Below are positions 1 to 7,325 of a stretch of DNA of 39,180 nucleotides, one piece after another; the stretch's first letter is position 1, and each line of letters begins with the position of its first letter. The DNA is from an uncultured Victivallales bacterium (GTDB lineage: Bacteria; Verrucomicrobiota; Lentisphaeria; Oligosphaerales; JAFGRS01). The notes beneath the pieces are model-generated. The model was not told the origin of the DNA and did not search any database. It was given only the letters and a program-made list of their open reading frames with translations. A program made the position numbers and the translations under genes. The DNA lies in contig CAILUI010000398.1 in assembly GCA_903837355.1 (NCBI GenBank), positions 1 through 39,180 of the forward strand. The letters are read 5' to 3'.

Positions 1-58
1 ACCTGAGCACGTAGTGGTACTGCTTGCCGTTGCCCTTGTTGACGGTGCGTAAGAACAT
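1..58 (-). CDS. Partial transposase N-terminus, IS1634-like (runs off the left edge)
   Basis: Read on the minus strand from an ATG at 58-56, the edge encodes 19 residues beginning MFLRTVNKGNGKQYHYV. This resembles the opening of IS1634/IS4-superfamily transposases, which often start with an MFLR- or MYIR-type strand followed by a Gly/Lys-rich turn and a Tyr-rich strand. A Shine-Dalgarno-like AGGAAG lies 8 nt upstream of the ATG. The rest of the gene, including the DDE residues, is outside the window, so the call rests on a short N-terminal pattern only. If correct, an insertion sequence abuts the left palindrome array. It could instead be the start of an unrelated gene. Confidence 0.5.
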   Translation of the reverse strand, partial: MFLRTVNKGNGKQYHYVLR

Positions 59-227
59 GTTCACTACTTCCTACACTGCTAACCTCGCCATTATCATGCC
101 TATAATGACAGTAATACGCACCATAATACGATTCAACTAGTTCACTACATAGATAGTGCACGAATCTCCATTTCACAATCCATGACAGGAGGTTACAGAT
201 CAGAACAACCAAACAAGGGTTGCGCGT
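59..227. other. AT-rich strip between the transposase start and the repeat array
   Basis: This is one of the few AT-rich stretches in the window. It holds several TATAAT-like hexamers on the minus strand, and the 9-mer GTTCACTAC occurs twice as a direct repeat (59-67 and 140-148). It probably contains the promoter and outer end of the insertion sequence. I could not identify the terminal inverted repeat or a target-site duplication. No gene is supported here. Confidence 0.3.
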
Positions 228-242
228 TCAGAGGAACCCCGC

Positions 243-821
243 TTTCGCGAAACCTCCCAGATCCATCAGCAAGCAACGCCGTCGCGAAAACGGCAACTGT
301 GGTAAGAACGACGCTTTCGCGCAAATGGCCAATTCAGTATGAGCAGCGTGTTCGCGAAACCTGTAACCACAGTTGGAATTATGCTTTCGCGCAAATGGCC
401 AATTCAGCATGAGCAGTTCGTTCGCGAAACCTGTAACCACAGTTGGAATGATGCTTTCGCGAAAACATAAACTTCGTAAGGAACAGCACTTTCGATAAAC
501 TGGAAAATGCAATATGAACAACACTTTCGCGAAACCTCCTATGTCTGACCGAAACAACGATTTCGCGAACCATACTACACCCATAAGGAATGACGCTTTC
601 GCGGAAACTACTACACACATCAGGAATTATGTTTTCGCGAAAACAATACCTACGCCAGGGGACGGCGCTTCCGCGAAACCTGCCACAACCATCAGGAATG
701 ACGCTTTCGCGAAAACAACACATCGGACGAGGACGGCGCTTTCGCGAAACCTCCTATGTCTGACCGCAACAGAGCTTTCGCGAAACCGGCAACTCGGGCA
801 GGGAACAGGGTTTTCGCGAAA
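243..821. repeat. Regular array 1: 17 copies of a TTTCGCGAAA palindrome at 35-37 bp period
   Basis: Cores start at 243, 280, 315, 350, 385, 420, 455, 490, 525, 561, 597, 633, 669, 705, 740, 776 and 812. Eight match TTTCGCGAAA exactly, seven have one mismatch and two have two. Spacing is 35-37 bp throughout (mean about 35.6), with about 25 bp of partly related sequence between cores. Recurring flanks are GGAATGACGC before the core and CCTCCTATGTCTGACCG after it. The spacing regularity resembles CRISPR or iteron arrays, but the conserved element is only about 10-14 bp, the interspacers are themselves related, and there are no cas genes. The palindrome could be the site of a dimeric DNA-binding protein or an expanded REP-like repeat. 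Open frames through the array (FAK/FRE/SRK repeats) are a by-product of the stop-free palindrome. Confidence 0.9.
313..452. repeat. 70-bp direct duplication inside array 1
   Basis: Bases 313-382 and 383-452 are two adjacent 70-bp copies differing at about five positions. Each holds two palindrome cores (one TTTCGCGCAA and one GTTCGCGAAA). The array has therefore grown at least once by duplicating a two-unit block, which points to unequal crossover or slippage rather than spacer-by-spacer acquisition. Confidence 0.85.
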
Positions 822-823
822 GT

Positions 824-842
824 GCATGCTGGGCCGGCATGC
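824..842. other. Short GC-rich stem-loop closing array 1
   Basis: GCATGC at 824-829 pairs with GCATGC at 837-842 around a 7-nt loop, directly after the last palindrome core. There is no T-tract, so a terminator is not supported. A degenerate unit remnant (TTCGTAAGGAAC) follows at 863-874 and resembles one inside the array at 473-484. Confidence 0.4.
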
Positions 843-921
843 GGCAGCGCCGGCTGGAGCCGTTCGTAAGGAACTGCGCTGCGGCGGCAGTGGTACAACG
901 CCAAGGAACCCGCGGAGACCC

Positions 922-949
922 TTGACACGGACAGGGGGGTTGGTATGGT
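922..949 (+). promoter_or_regulatory. Sigma70-type promoter for the regulator/GRE operon
   Basis: TTGACA (922-927) is a perfect -35 box, followed after 16 bp by TATGGT (944-949). Transcription would start near 956 and leave a leader of about 38 nt before the ATG at 994. It is the best promoter match in the window and lies about 100 bp downstream of the palindrome array. Confidence 0.65.
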
Positions 950-961
950 TAGCGTGAATAC

Positions 962-978
962 TTTCATAATAGCTGAAA
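962..978. promoter_or_regulatory. Possible operator between promoter and regulator gene
   Basis: TTTCA (962-966) and TGAAA (974-978) form a small inverted repeat at the predicted transcription start, a position suited to autoregulation by the ArsR-type protein encoded next. The arms are short and the site is a guess from position and symmetry. Confidence 0.25.
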
Positions 979-993
979 CTGCGGACCGTTGAG

Positions 994-1947
994 ATGCCTG
1001 CGCACCTGAGTCTGAGCACCGACGACCGGCGCCTGCCCAGCGTCGCCCGAGCTTTCGCCAGCCCGACCCGGCTGCGCATCATCGGTCTGCTGGCCAGCCG
1101 GCCCCACGGCGTGGCCGAGATCGCGGCCGCCCTGAAGTTGCCGCTGTCCAGTACGTCGGTGAACGTCGCCGTGCTGGAGGCAGCCGGGATCATCGAGGCG
1201 GCTGGAGACAGTACGAGCGGGAAGTTCAACAAGATCTGCCGGCTGGTGGCGCGGGAGATCTGGATCACGCTACCGGAAACCGTCGACACTAGCGCTCCGA
1301 AGGAGTTACGGGTCGAGGTCCCCGTGGGCGCCTACGTCGATTGCCGCGCCGAACCCACCTGTGGCGTGGTGGCAGCGGACCGGATCATCGGCGTGCTGGA
1401 TGTACCGGGTTCGTTCTGGGAGCCCGACCACCACGAGGCGGGGCTAGTCTACCTGACCAACGGCTTCGTCGAGTACCGCCTGGCCAACAAGCTCACGCCG
1501 CGGCAGCGGCTGCTGGCGTTCTCGGTTAGTGTCGAGATGGCCTCGGAGTACCCGTTCTACAAGGTGGACTGGCCGTCGGACATCACCCTGTGGCTGAACG
1601 GTGCGGAGATGGGTACATGGACCGTTCCCGGCAACTGGGGCGGTACGCGCGGTAAGCTGACGCCGTCCTGGTGGGGAGACAATGCCTCACAGTACGGCCT
1701 GCTGAAGACGTGGCGGGTGACGGCAGAGGGCACGTGGGTCGACGGCGAATGGCTGTCGGACACGGGACTGGCCGCGGCTGACATCAGGCCGGGGCAACCG
1801 CTGACCTTACGGCTCGGCACCAAGCCCGAGGCCACACACAACGGCGGCCTGACCCTCTTCGGCGGGTCGTTCGGCAACTACCCGCAGGATATCGTCGTGA
1901 CCTTCACCCATAGTGCAGACGTCAAGACCAAGAGCCTGGAGCCCTGA
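994..1947 (+). CDS. ArsR-family HTH regulator with C-terminal sugar-sensor-like domain
   Basis: A 317-residue predicted cytoplasmic transcription factor. Residues about 10-75 form an ArsR-type winged helix (VARAFASPTRLRIIGLLASR, then a recognition helix around LPLSSTSVNVAVLEAAGII). The remaining 230 or so residues are a beta-rich domain with the PTCG, WPxDITLWLNG, WWGDNxSQYGLL and FGNYPQDI signatures. I recognise these from long ArsR-like regulators beside glycosidase genes in Firmicutes and PVC bacteria. The metal-binding cysteine motif of classical ArsR proteins is not seen, so a carbohydrate or small-molecule effector is more likely than a metal (inference). The start has only a weak ribosome site, but the HTH begins soon after it. 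The gene opens a tight operon, with 1 nt before the next start codon, so it probably controls that operon. Confidence 0.85.
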   Translation: MPAHLSLSTDDRRLPSVARAFASPTRLRIIGLLASRPHGVAEIAAALKLPLSSTSVNVAVLEAAGIIEAAGDSTSGKFNKICRLVAREIWITLPETVDTSAPKELRVEVPVGAYVDCRAEPTCGVVAADRIIGVLDVPGSFWEPDHHEAGLVYLTNGFVEYRLANKLTPRQRLLAFSVSVEMASEYPFYKVDWPSDITLWLNGAEMGTWTVPGNWGGTRGKLTPSWWGDNASQYGLLKTWRVTAEGTWVDGEWLSDTGLAAADIRPGQPLTLRLGTKPEATHNGGLTLFGGSFGNYPQDIVVTFTHSADVKTKSLEP

Positions 1948-1948
1948 G

Positions 1949-4291
1949 ATGGATGCCGTCCTGACCGCGCCCCCGAAGCCCAAGGCCAAGAAGCCAGCCG
2001 CCGATCTGCTCTACTTCCAGCCGCCACACTCCGGCCCGCGCTGCAGCACGCCACGCAGCAGCCGTCTGCGGCAGCGGCGCTTCGAGATGCGCTACCTGGA
2101 CTGCAAGCAACCGGCCGAGTACACGGCGCTGGGAGAAGGCGCCAAGAACGTTCTGCTGGCGACTGAGACCGACGACCTCTCGATGGCCCGCGCCAAGGCG
2201 ATGGCCTACCTGGTCGAGCACTGCCCGCTGACCCTCGAGAAGGACGCCTTCCTGATCGGCGGCGAGAATCCGTTCCTCTTCAACCAGTTGCTGCCGGCGC
2301 TGAACGCGGATACCTATCAGCGTAGCCTGCCGGGGCCGGCGTATGATGGGGTGATGAAAGGCCTGCAGGAAGCGCAGCTCTTCATGGGACCGTGCTTCGA
2401 GGGGCACATCACCCCAGGTCTCGAGTACCTGCTGGGCCAAGGCACCGACGGACTGCGCTGGCGCCTGCAGGAACAACGGGCGCGCTGGGCCGCCACCCAG
2501 CCCGAGGACCAGGCTCGCCAGCGCTGGTATGACGCGGCCCTGCTCTCCTGCGCCAACCTCGAGCGCTACGCCGACCGCCTGCGCGCGGAGGCCCTCCGTA
2601 GCGCCGCCGCCAGCGACGACCCGGAATGGGCGGCGGAGCTGCAGACCGCGGCCGCGGTGCTGGCCAAGGTGCCGCGCCAGCCGGCAGAGACCCTGCACGA
2701 GGCCCTGCAGTCGTACTGGCTGGCCTATATCCTGGTGACCACGGAGATGGGCGGCTGCATGCCCGGCGGCGGCATCGGCCTGGGCCGCCCCGACCAGTAC
2801 CTCTACCCCTACTACCGCCGCGATCTCGAGGCCGGCCGCCTGACCCGAGCCCAGGCCCTCGAGCTGCTCGAGGGCTGGCTGCTCAACTTCCAACACTGCG
2901 ACTACTACACCCCGCATGCGCTCTACACCGTCGGCAGTCAGGCCAGCCTGGGCGGCGTGACCCCGACCGGCGCCGATGCCAGCAACGAGCTCACCGAGTT
3001 GATCCTGGAAGGCTCGCTGCGCATCCAGATGCCCACGCCGTACATCTCCGTCCGCCTGCACAAGGACGCCCCGGAACGCGTCTGGCAGGCCATGGCCAAC
3101 TTCGTCATCGGCGGCCTGGGCTTCTCGATCGTCAACGACGAGGTCCTCATCCCCGCCTTTCTGCGCCATGGGCGCGCGCTGGCCGATGCCCGCGATTACA
3201 TCTGCTCCTGCTGCTACGAGTTCACCATCCCCGGCCGGGAAGCCTTCAACCCCAACGGCTTCTTCCTGAATCTGCTAGCCGTGCTCGACCTGACCCTGCA
3301 CGAAGGGCGGCAGCCGCTCACCGGCGCCACCCCCGGCCTGAGCACGGTCCCGGCAACACGCTTCCGCAGCTTCGACGAGTTACTGAACGCCCTCGACCGG
3401 CAGCTGGCGTTCGTGCTGGACAAGGCCGTGGCCTGCGCCAATGGTGCCGACCGCCTGCGCCTCGCCGGTCGGCGTTTCCCCATGATGTCGCTGTTCATCG
3501 AAGACTGCATCGCGGCCGGCACCGACATCTGCGCCGGCGGCGCCCGTTACAATCTCACCGGCATGATCGTCTCGGGCGTGCCCAACACCATCAACAGCCT
3601 GGCCGCCATCAAGCACTGCGTGTTCGACACCCAGCGCCTGACCATGGAGCAGGTGCTCGCGGCCCTGCGCGACGACTTCCAGGGGCATGAGGGGACCCGC
3701 CTGGAACTCCTGCGCGCCCCCAAGTGGGGCAACGGCGACGCGTTCACCGGCACTATCGCCCGGGCCCTCACCGACCGCATCTACGCCCACGCCAGCCGCC
3801 ACACCAACGCCCGCGGCGGGCGTTGGCAGGCGGCGCTCTACTCCTTCGTGGCCAACCTCTTCCTGGGCAAGACGCTGGGCGCCACCCCGGATGGCCGCCG
3901 CCAGGGCGACATCCTGACCCGCAACCTGAACCCGACCTGGGGCACCGACCACGATGGCCCGACCGCGGTGCTGCGCTCGCTGGCGCACATCGACTTCACC
4001 CAGTTCCCCAATGGCGGCACCCTGGACCTGCGCTTCGACCCGGCGCCCTTCCTCGCCGAGCCTGGCCGCCGAGCCTTCGTCGCCTTCCTCAAAGGCTTCG
4101 TGGGGCTGAAGGTGATGCAGATGCAGATCAGCATGGTGGATACCGCAACGCTGCTCGAGGCCCGCAAACACCCGGAGCAGTACCCGAACCTGATGGTCAA
4201 AGTCGCCGGTTACAGCGCCCGCTTCGTCGACCTCTCCGAGGCTGAGAAGGACGAACTCATCGGCCGCAGCCTGCAGCGGGTGGAGGCGTAA
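1949..4291 (+). CDS. Pyruvate-formate-lyase-like glycyl radical enzyme
   Basis: A 780-residue cytoplasmic glycyl radical enzyme. The PFL-type barrel fills most of the protein. The thiyl loop reads ICSCCYEFTIPG, with C422 and E424 in the Cys-x-Glu arrangement of radical dehydratases and lyases. C421 precedes C422, so there is a tandem Cys as in true pyruvate formate-lyase. Near the C-terminus, MVKVAGYSARF carries the radical Gly, G754, in the usual RVxGYSA-type motif (here KVAGYSA). The enzyme would use the glycyl radical to make a thiyl radical and cleave or dehydrate a small substrate, which cannot be deduced. The ATG at 1949 is chosen because it sits in a TGAGATG junction with the regulator; an upstream in-frame ATG at 1913 would overlap that gene. 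No radical-SAM activase is encoded in the window, so activation must come from elsewhere. The family normally needs anaerobic conditions. Confidence 0.9.
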   Translation: MDAVLTAPPKPKAKKPAADLLYFQPPHSGPRCSTPRSSRLRQRRFEMRYLDCKQPAEYTALGEGAKNVLLATETDDLSMARAKAMAYLVEHCPLTLEKDAFLIGGENPFLFNQLLPALNADTYQRSLPGPAYDGVMKGLQEAQLFMGPCFEGHITPGLEYLLGQGTDGLRWRLQEQRARWAATQPEDQARQRWYDAALLSCANLERYADRLRAEALRSAAASDDPEWAAELQTAAAVLAKVPRQPAETLHEALQSYWLAYILVTTEMGGCMPGGGIGLGRPDQYLYPYYRRDLEAGRLTRAQALELLEGWLLNFQHCDYYTPHALYTVGSQASLGGVTPTGADASNELTELILEGSLRIQMPTPYISVRLHKDAPERVWQAMANFVIGGLGFSIVNDEVLIPAFLRHGRALADARDYICSCCYEFTIPGREAFNPNGFFLNLLAVLDLTLHEGRQPLTGATPGLSTVPATRFRSFDELLNALDRQLAFVLDKAVACANGADRLRLAGRRFPMMSLFIEDCIAAGTDICAGGARYNLTGMIVSGVPNTINSLAAIKHCVFDTQRLTMEQVLAALRDDFQGHEGTRLELLRAPKWGNGDAFTGTIARALTDRIYAHASRHTNARGGRWQAALYSFVANLFLGKTLGATPDGRRQGDILTRNLNPTWGTDHDGPTAVLRSLAHIDFTQFPNGGTLDLRFDPAPFLAEPGRRAFVAFLKGFVGLKVMQMQISMVDTATLLEARKHPEQYPNLMVKVAGYSARFVDLSEAEKDELIGRSLQRVEA

Positions 4292-4292
4292 A

Positions 4293-7025
4293 GTGACCAT
4301 CTCCAGGAAGTTCAGAGCGGGAATGACGCGGCTCGTGATCCTGGCCGCGGTGGCGTGGTTCGGCGCCGCGGCGCGGATGGAAGCCGCGCCTTATGTCACC
4401 CGCACCCCCGACCGCGTCGAGATCGGCACCGCCGCGTGTCGGGCGGTCTTCGCCCGCGACGCGGACGGCCGCTTCGCGCTGTCGGTCGACGCACGGCAGG
4501 GCGCGGCGTGGCGCCCAGTCTTCGCGGGGGCGCAGCCCCTCATCGGCGGATCCTCATTCGGCCTCGAACCGACGGAGGTGCGGCAGACGTCCGCGCCCGG
4601 AGCCCCGGCGGCCATCACGCTTGGGGGGCACCACGCGACCCCGGGATTCGACTGGGACATCGCGGTGGACGCCGAGGCTGACGCCCGCCCGCTGCATCTC
4701 CGCATCACCCTCCATCTGACCCAGCAGGTGGTCCTTGCCGGGCTCGAACCCCAGGCGGCCCTGTGGATGGACGGCGTGGCCGCGGACCCGGTGCGCATCG
4801 ACCAGGGCCCCGGCAATATCTACCTCGGCACCGCTCTGGCCCAGTGGGGCAACAGCTTCCCCGCCGCCTACCTGTGGGCCGACGGCATCGAGGTCGCCAT
4901 GCTGGTCAACCCGGAACCGATGACCTGGATGGGCCCGCGCAGCCTGTTCCGCTTCCATGACTGCCGGGTGCAGAGCTGGGACGAGGGCGGGCGCACGGCG
5001 ATGGGGTGGCGCGTGGTGAAGCGCAACTTCCACGAACTCGGTCCGGGCGAGGTGGTGTTTGACGGGTGGCTGCACGTGACTGCCGGCACCGACCGGCCGG
5101 CGACGCGGCTCGCCGCTCTCGACCGCCTGGTGCGGTTGCTCGAACCCCTGCATCCGAGCCGGGCGGCGCCGCTGCTCGACCGCGTCAGCCAACAGCCCGC
5201 AACCTGGACCGAGCTGGCAGCCGGTACCGAGCGCGACCTGATGCGCCGCGGCGTGGTCTGGGACGACCTCGACCTCCCGCCCGAGGCGCCGTGGCAGGAC
5301 GGTCCCGCCTTCCCCGAACGGGTCGTGACGCGGCTGCGCGTCAGCACGGACTACGCGGTAGGCTCCCCTTGCGATCCGGCGCAGGCACGGCCCAACGTCT
5401 TGGCGGGCTGGGACTTCTCTACCTGCAATAACTACCTCTCGGCGTTCCTGGCGGCAGAACGCTCGCGCCCTAACCCGGAGCAGCGCGCCTTCCTCAGCGA
5501 GAAGATCCGCGGCGTCCCGCTCTTCTACGATCCGCGAGCCGGGTTGTTGCGGCATGGCACGCGCCAGCCGGCGCACGTCGGCGACCGCGAGATGGTCTGG
5601 CAGAACCTGATGTTCGCCGTCGAGACCGCCCGCGTTCACCGCCTGATGCGGACTGAGGACTTCGACCCGGCGGTCGGCGGGCGTTTCCTGATGTCACTGC
5701 CCAGCCTGATGGACCTGGCGCGTCGCTGCGGGGACGTGCTGCCGCAGTGGTTCAACCCGTACGAGCGCGTGCCGCTGCCGCAGGGCGACATGCCGGAGCT
5801 CGGGGTGGTCTACGAACCCTGGCAGTTCGGCACCTACGCCTGGCTGATGACCGAGGCCCACGCCATGACCGGCGATTCCGCGTACCGGGACGAAGCCTGC
5901 CGCGTGCTGGACCGACTACTCGGGGGAACCCTGAAGTTCCAGGTCGCGAATGCGCGCTACACTGTGGATTATGATGACCCGGTGGAGTTCCCGATCACCG
6001 AGATCTTCGGTAACGCCTGGGGCATGGCGGCCGCGGCACGCCTGGCGCAAGGGGCAGCCCCGGCCGAGGCGGAGCACTGGCGGCAGGCCAGTGATGCCTT
6101 CCTCAACAGCCTGGCCCGGATGACCTACTGGTATGAGAGTGCCACCGCTGGCGACGCGCGCGATCAGGCGGTGCGCCAGGCCGGGCTGCTGCGCAACCAT
6201 GGTGGTGCCATGACCGGCTCGCCTTGGGAGAATTCCGAGGCGGTCCTGGCCATGATGGTACGGCTGCGCACGGAGGCCGAGCCGCGGCTGCTCCTCCTGC
6301 GACTGCTGAACCTGCAGCGGGTCAATGCCATGTCGTACTTCCCGCGCTGTCTGCCCGACGCGGCGCAAGCCGGCCCGACGGTGACAGGCCACGCTGCCGG
6401 CTCCCTCCCGATCGAGGATGCCTACACGCTCGAACATGGCGGTCGCCACGGCGCCGGGGGGCTGGCGGCATACATGTCCGACATCGCGATGTGGTACGCC
6501 CTGCTATTCGAGCGCTGGGCGACGGCGGACGACCCGGCGGTGATGGTAGTCAACCTGGACGCGCCCGTCGGGTTCGAGGCGGCCGTGACTTCCGAACAGC
6601 GTTGTTTCCTGGCCTACCGCCCCCCGGGCCAGGCCGCGCCCTCGACACGCCTGCGCTTCCCGGACCTCGCGGCCGGCACCTACCGGGTGCAGGTGCGCGA
6701 CGCCGGCGGCACGCGCCTGGACCGCCCAGCGACACACGACGAGCTGGCGACGGGCCTGGAGGTCGCCCTGGCGGCCGATGCCTGGGCCCGGATCGAGCTG
6801 AGCCGCCAGGCTGAGCCCACGGCGGACACCCCAGCCCAGCGGGAACGGGCCCGTGACCGTTTGGCCGTGGCCTACCGGGTGCTGCAGGAAGCCGCGGCGG
6901 GGCCGGCCCACGACCGCCTCGGCGCGGCCAAGGGCGAGTACACGCAGGCGCTGGCCGCCCTGCGGCAGGGCCGGTGGGCCGAGTCGATCGCGCTGTCCGA
7001 ACAGGCGATCGCCGCCGTGAGATGA
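4293..7025 (+). CDS. Secreted alpha/alpha-toroid-type protein, probable carbohydrate-active enzyme
   Basis: A 910-residue predicted exported protein with no family I can name. A signal peptide (VILAAVAWFGAAARMEA) occupies about residues 14-31. Residues about 33-290 look beta-sandwich-like. Residues about 330-740 are helical with repeated Trp/Tyr/Asn-rich segments (WDFSTCNNYLSAF, VYEPWQFGTYAWLMTEAHA, ITEIFGNAWGMAAAARLA), as in (alpha/alpha)6 toroid hydrolases and lyases. A small beta domain and a helical C-terminal tail (about 840-910) follow. The GTG start at 4293 is preferred over the ATG at 4323 because GGAGG lies 6 nt upstream. It directly follows the glycyl radical enzyme stop (TAAAGTG) and so is co-translated with it. 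The fold is inferred from pattern only. The activity could be that of a glycosidase, lyase or non-catalytic binding protein. Confidence 0.7.
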   Translation: MTISRKFRAGMTRLVILAAVAWFGAAARMEAAPYVTRTPDRVEIGTAACRAVFARDADGRFALSVDARQGAAWRPVFAGAQPLIGGSSFGLEPTEVRQTSAPGAPAAITLGGHHATPGFDWDIAVDAEADARPLHLRITLHLTQQVVLAGLEPQAALWMDGVAADPVRIDQGPGNIYLGTALAQWGNSFPAAYLWADGIEVAMLVNPEPMTWMGPRSLFRFHDCRVQSWDEGGRTAMGWRVVKRNFHELGPGEVVFDGWLHVTAGTDRPATRLAALDRLVRLLEPLHPSRAAPLLDRVSQQPATWTELAAGTERDLMRRGVVWDDLDLPPEAPWQDGPAFPERVVTRLRVSTDYAVGSPCDPAQARPNVLAGWDFSTCNNYLSAFLAAERSRPNPEQRAFLSEKIRGVPLFYDPRAGLLRHGTRQPAHVGDREMVWQNLMFAVETARVHRLMRTEDFDPAVGGRFLMSLPSLMDLARRCGDVLPQWFNPYERVPLPQGDMPELGVVYEPWQFGTYAWLMTEAHAMTGDSAYRDEACRVLDRLLGGTLKFQVANARYTVDYDDPVEFPITEIFGNAWGMAAAARLAQGAAPAEAEHWRQASDAFLNSLARMTYWYESATAGDARDQAVRQAGLLRNHGGAMTGSPWENSEAVLAMMVRLRTEAEPRLLLLRLLNLQRVNAMSYFPRCLPDAAQAGPTVTGHAAGSLPIEDAYTLEHGGRHGAGGLAAYMSDIAMWYALLFERWATADDPAVMVVNLDAPVGFEAAVTSEQRCFLAYRPPGQAAPSTRLRFPDLAAGTYRVQVRDAGGTRLDRPATHDELATGLEVALAADAWARIELSRQAEPTADTPAQRERARDRLAVAYRVLQEAAAGPAHDRLGAAKGEYTQALAALRQGRWAESIALSEQAIAAVR

Positions 7026-7059
7026 GCGCAGGGACCAGCCGTGGTGCGGGGAACGAACC

Positions 7060-7263
7060 GTGAGCGACACCCGGGAACTCAACGCCCTCATTGACCGAGT
7101 GGAGCTGGGTGCGGCCTCCGAGCGCAATCGCCGGCGCGGCAAGAAGGTTCCGGCGATCGGCGTCGGCACTTCCGGGCTGACGCCCATCCACGATGACCCC
7201 CGCGAGTTCACCCGCCGCATCGACACCTGGCTCGGCATTGCCCGCGAGGTCTTCGGGCACTGA
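7060..7263 (+). CDS. Small conserved-looking hypothetical protein (67 aa)
   Basis: A 67-residue soluble protein of unknown function at the end of the regulator/GRE operon, 34 nt after the preceding stop. It starts at a GTG with a GGGG-type ribosome site about 8 nt upstream. It has an amphipathic N-terminal helix, a basic segment (RNRRRGKK) and a Gly/Pro-rich middle, and ends with a likely helix (TRRIDTWLGIAREVFGH). Codon usage looks like the neighbours, which supports real coding. No signal peptide, Cys pairs or membrane segment is seen. It might be an accessory to the glycyl radical enzyme, but nothing in the sequence proves it. Confidence 0.55.
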   Translation: MSDTRELNALIDRVELGAASERNRRRGKKVPAIGVGTSGLTPIHDDPREFTRRIDTWLGIAREVFGH

Positions 7264-7301
7264 CCGGCGTGACCGGACAGCGCCACTGCGGGCACGCGGA
7301 G

Positions 7302-7314
7302 CCGGGCACCCCGG
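7302..7314. terminator. Possible short hairpin between convergent genes
   Basis: CCGGG (7302-7306) pairs with CCCGG (7310-7314) in the 62-bp gap between the small protein gene and the convergent pirin gene. No T-run follows on either strand, so termination here is only suggested by position. Confidence 0.2.
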
Positions 7315-7325
7315 GCCTGCGCAGG

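Noticed and set aside
243..821. CRISPR array
   Set aside because: The conserved part is only about 10-14 bp, interspacers are related and partly duplicated, and no cas gene is present in the window.
182..957. Several open frames of 76-220 residues on both strands through array 1, with FAK/FRE/SRK repeats
   Set aside because: TTTCGCGAAA has no stop in any frame on either strand and the common 36-bp unit is a multiple of three, so long frames arise automatically. They have no ribosome sites of note and their peptide repeats shift between frames.
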